DNA from: Phaffia rhodozyma
Lineage: Eukaryota > Basidiomycota > Tremellomycetes > Cystofilobasidiales > Mrakiaceae
Direction of reading: 5' to 3'
Assembly: GCA_014706385.1 (NCBI GenBank)
Contig: JACGZH010000001.1
Coordinates: 372,001-436,000 of the forward strand
Length of the DNA stretch: 64,000 nt
The stretch's first letter is position 1. Each line of letters begins with the position of its first letter. This document shows positions 54,428 through 64,000 of this stretch, piece by piece. A model generated the notes under the pieces. That model was not told where the DNA came from, did not search any database, and saw only the letters and a list, made by a program, of their open reading frames with translations. A program made the position numbers and the translations under genes.

Positions 54428-57400
54428 ATGCGTCTCGCTTTCCGGTCGGCCGTCGTTGCACTGACCATCTTAGCAGGTAGGTCAATTCCCCTCTCTCATC
54501 TTACCTCGTTAAGCTGTTGACAACCTCGTTCTCTCATCACACACACCCATAATCGTCATAAGCCTCGGCCGAATCGACCTACACCATTTGCTCGCCCACA
54601 TCCTGCTCGAATGTCTCTTCCAACGTGTATAAACAGCTTGCACTCGGAGCTCACTTGCCAGAAACAGACGTCCTGCTCCTGCCTGGGACTTACACCATTT
54701 CTCTACCTGAAGGACTGCTGAACAATTCTACCATACCAGTCAGCTCGTCCGATCTTCCCATCCTCGCGCCTCTTTACAACATAACGGCCTTTCAAAACTA
54801 TACTGTCTCCACCAGAGTCTCGCCCTTCTCGCTTAGACTCTTTCCAACTCAAGGCGTACTCTTCTATAGTTCCTCGATTGGCACGGGCAATACTCAGTTG
54901 TTTCAGACAGGTGCTACTATCGAGCAAAATCAGACGGTAAGAGTGGGCAGTTGGGTACTGGGTAACAACGTGTGGGCCAAGTTGAAAGTAAACAACCAAG
55001 AGATTGTCAGTTGGGATTCTGTCGGTCATGTCAAACAACTTCCTCTCACAAGAGCCACAGACAAATCAGAAACTGTATCCGTCGAAGTGCTCGACATCCA
55101 GTCTGGTATGTTATACTCGTCAACCCTTCGGTCAATCAGGCAGTCGCTGACCAGATCAAGATCGATCTTTTCTTGTTGTTCCAAAGCTGCTTGCAACATA
55201 ACCTGTTCTTCCGGAGGCTCTTGCGTCTCTCTGTCTCCAGCCGGCGAGAATTCGGCTTGCGTATGTCGACTCGGGTTCACAGGATCACTTTGTGATCTAT
55301 GCTCCCCTGGATACTTTGGGAAAGATTGCCAAGACTGTGCCGGGTCTTGTACATCCGGAGTTTGCTCCGACGGACTCAACGGTACAGGGAATTGCGTTGC
55401 CTCGACCGTGAACTCCACCACTAGTTCGTCTCTTCCTTGTCCAACATCGTGTTCATTCCTACCCATTTTGGCTCCTTGTAGAAACTAGTTTCTGATATGA
55501 TGATTTAACAGCTTGCTACTGCCTGAATGGCGAATGCCAAGGCTCCTCTCTCTCATCCAGTTGCAGATGTTCCGCCGGCTGGACTTCGCCCATTATCACG
55601 TCTTCCGCTCCAACTTATAATCTCACAAATCTACAATGCTCGACTTGCGCAGCCGGATTCATCCTCTCTAGTGATCAATGTGTAGCCTGTCCGAAAAATT
55701 CACTTAGCTGCAAGTCTCCAAGTGTGGCGACAGCTTGTGTGGACGGATGGGAGATTGAGTTGGGGGAGTGTGTCAGGGCCAGCGGACCGAGTGGGAAGGG
55801 TTCAGTTTGTGAAGGAAATAACTACTGGAGTACTTCCTCAAAGTTGTGTGAACCGTGAGTGAATGACCTATCTCAATGTCCTTCCCAACAATTTCTAAAC
55901 CTCCGCTTGACACCCTGTTCCGACTTGCGTTCCATGTAGATGCTCCCCACTCTGCGATGGATGCTTTGCGGCAGATCAAAACTCTTGCTTGGCTTGCCCA
56001 GGTTCAAAAAAGCTGCTTCGGTCGACTTGTGTCTCCGTGGATGAGACCACGGGTATATGTCAAGATACAGATAGTCCGATCGTCAAAGGAAGCTTCTACT
56101 ATGATTCTAGTAAGGAAGAGTGCGACTGTGAGTATTTATCGTCCTATCTGTCGATGGAGAGGAGAATGAGAATAGGAGAAGACATAGTGATGATGTAGCT
56201 GACTGAGACTGGTTATTTTCTGTCCGCTCTTGAAGCATGTCCGTCCAAATCGTTGAGCTGCGCTATCCCCGGATACAATGCATCTACATCTGTGAGATCT
56301 CAACTAGTTGAGACAGGTTGTATTTCCGGATGGGCTCTGTCCGTCGAGGGGAAGTGTGTAGAAAGCTGTCCGAATGGAGAGTTCACCAACGAAGTGGGCG
56401 CCAACGTGACCTGCTCTGGTACATCTGGTCTCTTTCTGCCCTCTTCTATCCGCTTCTTTTGGCTCTCATTAAGGAACGTTGTTGACATGTTTCTTCTTGT
56501 GGCGAATCTATACTCATCTCTTCTCGCGGGATAGCTTGCGATACATCATGTGGGACATGTCAATATTCATCTTCGTACTGTCTGACCTGCCCATCAAACT
56601 CTAGTAAAGTCGCCTACAACGGTTCGTGTACTGTGACATCGTGTCCAGCCGCAACGTTTCTTTCCAACGAGGTTTGCTCGAATTGCCATGGAGATTGCGC
56701 AAGTTGTTCTGGTTCGGTGGGTGACTTATGACTCTTTCTCTTCGTTCCCTTCGTCTCATTCTTTGTCAACCTCCGGATCTAATCAGCGTCGAAACGTTCT
56801 TGTTTTTCGTGCTTTGCAGGCAGTCAATCAGTGCACAGCATGTCCGACTGATAGGCCAGTCTTGAAAGATGGGAGATGTCTTGTCGTTTGTGACCAAGCG
56901 GCCTATTTCAACTCAACTCTCAATAGTTGCGAGTCCTGCGACAGTGAGTTCATTCCTGCTCCTTCTATTATATCATCTTACGGATAACACACTCAACGGC
57001 ACTTCATAACAGCGTCTTGTGGAAGTTGCCTCGGCCCATCAAGCTCCCAATGTCTCTCCTGCTCGTTGGCGACCAACATCGTCTCTTCTGGTAAATGTAT
57101 CAACTCTACTTGTCCGACGAGTCTCGTCCCTTTTCTGCATATCTGCCTATCCGATCTCTCAACCAATACCTCTGGAGTATCCACCAAGCGTAAAATTCTA
57201 TCAATCAGTCTTCCAATCCTCCTCGCCTGTCTATCGATCATCCTTCTCTCTATCTGGTTATACGTCAGAAGAGAACGACGGAAGACGAAGCAGGCGACCC
57301 TCATATTTGCGGAAGGGCTAGATGACGTCCAAGTGGATAAACAAAAGAGGAAACTGGGTGTAGAGAACGTCTTGAGAGTCATGCGCCGAGCGAGACAGAC

Positions 57401-58607
57401 GATGGAGGACCGATGGGCCGATCAGGATCAACGTCCCGAAGAAAGAAAACGGTCCAAGAAAGGAACAACTGCAAAATATTTGAAGCCGCTTCGACTAGAA
57501 ACAGGATGGAGAAACCAGGTTGGTTTCAAGAAGCAGGGCAGGAGGAATCATCCACCACCCTATACACCTTTGCCTACAGATACTATCTTTCTCTCCCATA
57601 TTTCTTCTTCTCAGACGAGCAATGGCGATCGCCAATCACAGGGCTTGTCTAGGAACGATTCGAGGTACTTTCCGGACTCTCCAACCGATGCAAGGTTTAT
57701 CATTGCTTCATCATCGCCCACTTCGTCTGATCATACTATTGAATCACCTCGAGGTTCGCTCACTTCCCGGTATACTTTCGAGTCTGACCGACCGGAACCA
57801 CGATATACGTCTACCGAATCATCTCGTCCCTACTCTTCCGAGCCGCGATGCATCGTAGATTCTAAAATTCTTGCAAAGACACGAAATCTGAGGGGAACAG
57901 ACCTTGAAGATAGAACAGTTGAAGATGAGGGGGTGGCTACATATTCGCCTGCTTACAGAGTATCAGACTTCATAGACCTATACCTCCGTCAGCTCGAACC
58001 GATGCCGATGCCCAAATCAGCGATGACATCGACTCTCAAGTTCAATAATAGGTCAAATATCGCACCGCCTATACCTGCGCTTTTTAGGGATCATCTTCCC
58101 CCTCCCCATGCTCCGACCAAAGGCGCGTTATCTAATCAAACAATACCTTCCGCTTCTCACCGCCCAACGCCTGGACTTAAAATCATCCCTCGAAAACCAT
58201 TCGGCCCGTCGCCGACAAAATCAAAGACAGTGTCAGCAGCGACGAGTACATCAAAGTTCATCGAAGGGGATGACAGCGAATGTGGTTGGAGCCCTGACGA
58301 TGATCGCTCGGTCAAAAATGTCAAACCAGTATTGAACTCTCTCCGTTCTTTCAAACATCTTGCTCGGTCTCCTACCCGCTCAGGTCATTATATCTCGACC
58401 GAGTCAAATCCAAAAAGAACCGAGTGGATGATTAACGAGAAGAATGAAGGTGGGCGGGAAGATCTATCGATCACGTTCGGTCGAACGGACGTCTCGTCTG
58501 CTTCTGCTCTGATCTCTGGATTTGGCATAGGATGGGATGGACCGGATACAAGTACGACAGGCAAGCCGGCTATGGGAAGCAATAATCCATTTAGGAATGC
58601 TCGGTAA
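54428..58607 (+). CDS. Cysteine-rich single-pass membrane protein (furin/growth-factor-receptor-like repeats)
   Basis: The protein is not assigned to a named orthologue. The signal peptide MRLAFRSAVVALTILA is split by an intron and followed by an ASA/E cleavage-like site. An ectodomain of about 800 residues follows. First comes a beta-rich, N-glycosylation-rich part (NNSTIP, YNITAF, ENYTV-like sites). Then come EGF/furin-like cysteine repeats (CVCRLGFTGSLCDLCSPGYF, CDGCFAADQNSCLACPGS, CDTSCGTCQYSSSYCLTCPS, CHGDCASCSG and more). The transmembrane helix is ILSISLPILLACLSIILLSI (about 57,205-57,265), then the stop-transfer YVRRERRK. The cytosolic tail, about 440 residues, is basic near the membrane, then Ser/Pro-rich and disordered, ending NNPFRNAR. 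There is no kinase domain. A sensor or adhesion role is possible but not shown. At least nine exons are needed. Confidence 0.78.
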
Positions 58608-58793
58608 TCTTTCATATCTTGTTCTCTTTCTTATCTTGTTCCATCTGGATCAGTCAACACCTGGTGTCTACTGTATGCTTCTCCTTTTCATTTTGTCCTT
58701 TCCGAATCTGATTCGCGGAGCACGATTTTCCGAACATTTAGCACCCACCCCTTTTCTGATATCTGAATGCACATATCTATTTCTTTTGTATCT
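58608..58793. other. Short convergent intergenic spacer
   Basis: These 186 T-rich bases lie between the two converging reading frames (cysteine-rich membrane protein and DHX35). The two 3' UTRs probably overlap here. Confidence 0.5.
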
Positions 58794-62505
<3,712 letters not shown>

Positions 62506-62934
62506 GGTTGGACAGATATCGATGGGCGTACGCGACAGAAGTTGATCTGCAGGATCAGAATAGTTTATAACCAACGAATTCTGATGCTTACGTCAGCAGC
62601 CATCTCTTCAGCGCTTCAGATGCATCTCATTCGATCTCATCGTGTTTCCTTTCGGGACGACCCTCGAGGGCGTCCATCTCGGAGTCGTTCATCCCATCCG
62701 TCAAGAACATGGTGCTACTCAACTCAATGTGTTATGTGAAGTCTGGAACTATCAAGAGGTTTCACCTCTATCGTGGAATCCTTCGCTTTTTTTTTGAATT
62801 GCTTCTTGATCTACAAGTGGTATAGATAGCGTTCTTCTGTATAGATGAGCTACATATGTTGCTCGTGGTTATCAAAAGGGGTCAAACACAGTCGAGATGT
62901 TGAGCATATAATTCCAAACAAAAATGAATCAGAC
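62506..62934. promoter_or_regulatory. Promoter region of DHX35 and flank of tRNA-Ser
   Basis: This region is about 430 bases. It contains a CRE-like TTACGTCA at 62588-62595, about 85 bases from the DHX35 start. The rest, toward the tRNA terminator, shows nothing I can name. Confidence 0.45.
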
Positions 62935-62944
62935 AAAAAGAAAA
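62935..62944 (-). terminator. Pol III terminator of tRNA-Ser
   Basis: Read on the minus strand, TTTT then C then TTTTT follows directly after the tRNA 3' end, which is the standard RNA polymerase III stop signal. Confidence 0.8.
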
Positions 62945-63039
62945 CGAAGTAGACAGGATTCGAACCTGCGCGCCCAGAGGGCACTTCCTGGACTTGCTGA
63001 TATAGCAGGGAAGCATCGTAACCACTTGATTACTACTCC
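62945..63039 (-). tRNA. tRNA-Ser(GCT) with a 13-base intron
   Basis: The acceptor stem GGAGTAG pairs with CTACTTC, with one G-U pair, and the discriminator is G. The anticodon stem CTTCC/GGAAG encloses CTGCTA, giving anticodon GCT (63004-63006), which reads AGC/AGU serine codons. A 13-base intron (62990-63002) sits after position 37. Its CAGCA can pair with the anticodon, as expected of eukaryotic pre-tRNAs. A long variable arm (GCCC/GGGC) marks a class II tRNA, in agreement with Ser. The T-loop is TTCGAAT with stem GCAGG/CCTGT. Confidence 0.93.
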
Positions 63040-63403
63040 TTCGATGGAAGACCTTCAGATTGAATGAATATGATTCTCATCTCAATTGTTGTGTTCCTAA
63101 GTTTCAATGTAAATACTTCCCTCCACTCCAGTCAGCACAAGAAATTCAAAAACAAGAATGGCGTTAAAACACAGTGTCAGGATCATAAGAATTTGATATA
63201 ACGAAGCTATGAAATCGAACAAGAGAATATACTAATGACAGAGTAAATGAATATCTTGGTATATGGTCAATGAGATGGAAATCGAGGGATAAGACGTGTC
63301 TTTGACAGAATGAGGATGCCCATGGAAGAAAGTTACCAAATTGAGAAGGGGGTTGGAAAAATAAGAAGAAAATAAAAAGAGAGAAAGAAATTTATGTTCC
63401 AGA
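63040..63403. other. Intergenic region between tRNA-Ser and SMC2
   Basis: These 364 bases hold the 5' flank of the tRNA and the 3' UTR of SMC2. They are purine-rich on the + strand at 63,350-63,390. No gene is supported. Confidence 0.5.
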
Positions 63404-64000
63404 TCAACGTCCAATTAAGCTTCTTGAACTGCGAACGCCTATGCTCGGTGACCCTTGAGAGTTATCGTCCTCTCGAGATTGGTCAAGACCGGTAGAGTCG
63501 GCATCATCTACCATGCTGTTCGCCATCGTGTTGGTTCTGGTGATTTTCCGGTTGTTAGTTCCGCCGACAGGTTGTCTAATGTGATTTTGGTTGGTCGATC
63601 TCGAGATTGTGCGCTAAGAGCGAAAAGTAGTTGATAAGCATATCATGTTCTTCTTGATGAGTCGGGGAGATCTGCAAAACAAAAACACGGAACCAAACTA
63701 CTCGGCAAAGGAGCCACTCACTTCTACAGTAGATGTTCCATCCACGAACTAAACAGTTTGTCAAACGATATAGTTCGTTTTTTAAATGAGCCCTGAATCT
63801 CTTGACGATGAAACATAAAAAGCTCAAAATAATATTTGTCGACTTACCTTAGCTTTGAATAAAACGTTAGCATTTGTGAATAGCCCTTCCTTCAAACTGA
63901 CGACGATAAACTGAGATCCTTTAAATCGATTTCTGAAAAGCGAACCGATATGTTGCGTATGGGATAGATCCAGCGCGGCATCAATCTCATCCAGAATATA
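63404..64000 (-). CDS. SMC2: Condensin subunit SMC2, C-terminal part (gene cut by window end)
   Basis: SMC2 is one of the two ATPase arms of condensin, which compacts mitotic chromosomes. Only the end of the C-terminal ATPase lobe is present. [20 protein letters not shown] (the Walker B/D-loop, at the window edge) continues [20 protein letters not shown] and [11 protein letters not shown]. An intron leads to FVDGTSTVE, and another to [14 protein letters not shown]. The LSHTQ.IG and FKAKFVDG combination is specific to SMC2 among SMC proteins. The tail of about 60 residues after FVDGTSTVE is polar and poorly conserved, ending RSSRSLIGR (TGA 63404-63406). The bulk of the gene lies beyond position 64000. 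Confidence 0.93.

Overview
The window is nuclear DNA from an intron-dense basidiomycete fungus. Nearly every protein gene is split by many short introns, mostly about 45-170 bases, with GT..AG borders. The gene set is eukaryotic and fungal: a Zn(II)2Cys6 regulator, a class III germinal-centre kinase, a FYVE-RhoGEF and a glutaminase-type PLP synthase subunit. Base composition and intron density would fit a tremellomycete yeast, possibly Cystofilobasidiales (Phaffia-like). That placement is a guess from style, not a match. I see no transposon, CRISPR array, operon or organellar segment. Exon joins were worked out by hand, so small terminal exons are the weakest part of the models.

Left third (1-26,000): a Zn2Cys6 transcription factor (+); a Tra2-like RRM/RS splicing regulator (-); a U2 snRNA gene (+) divergent from it; a GCKIII/MST-type protein kinase (-); DOP1, the Golgi/endosome traffic scaffold (+); and a GRAM-VASt sterol-transfer protein of the LAM family (-).

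Middle (26,300-46,200): a coilin homologue (+); a myotubularin PI3P phosphatase (+); a histidine-phosphatase-superfamily protein (+); a DH-PH-FYVE RhoGEF (-); a CCDC137-like basic protein (+); the double-AAA ribosome-maturation ATPase AFG2 (-); and the PLP synthase glutaminase PDX2/SNO (+).

Right third (46,600-64,000): an FGGY-family carbohydrate kinase resembling D-ribulokinase (-); transketolase (-); a cysteine-rich single-pass membrane protein (+); the DEAH helicase DHX35 (-); an intron-containing tRNA-Ser(GCT) (-); and the 3' end of condensin SMC2 (-), cut by the window edge.

Four functional themes recur. Splicing and snRNP biology: U2 snRNA, Tra2, coilin and DHX35. PI3P and membrane identity, with septation or polarity: GCKIII kinase, FYVE-RhoGEF and myotubularin, recalling the Don3/Don1 pair of Ustilago maydis, plus DOP1 and LAM. 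Pentose phosphate and vitamin B6 supply: PDX2, FGGY kinase and transketolase. Ribosome biogenesis: AFG2, perhaps CCDC137. Co-location may be chance, since fungal genomes are compact.
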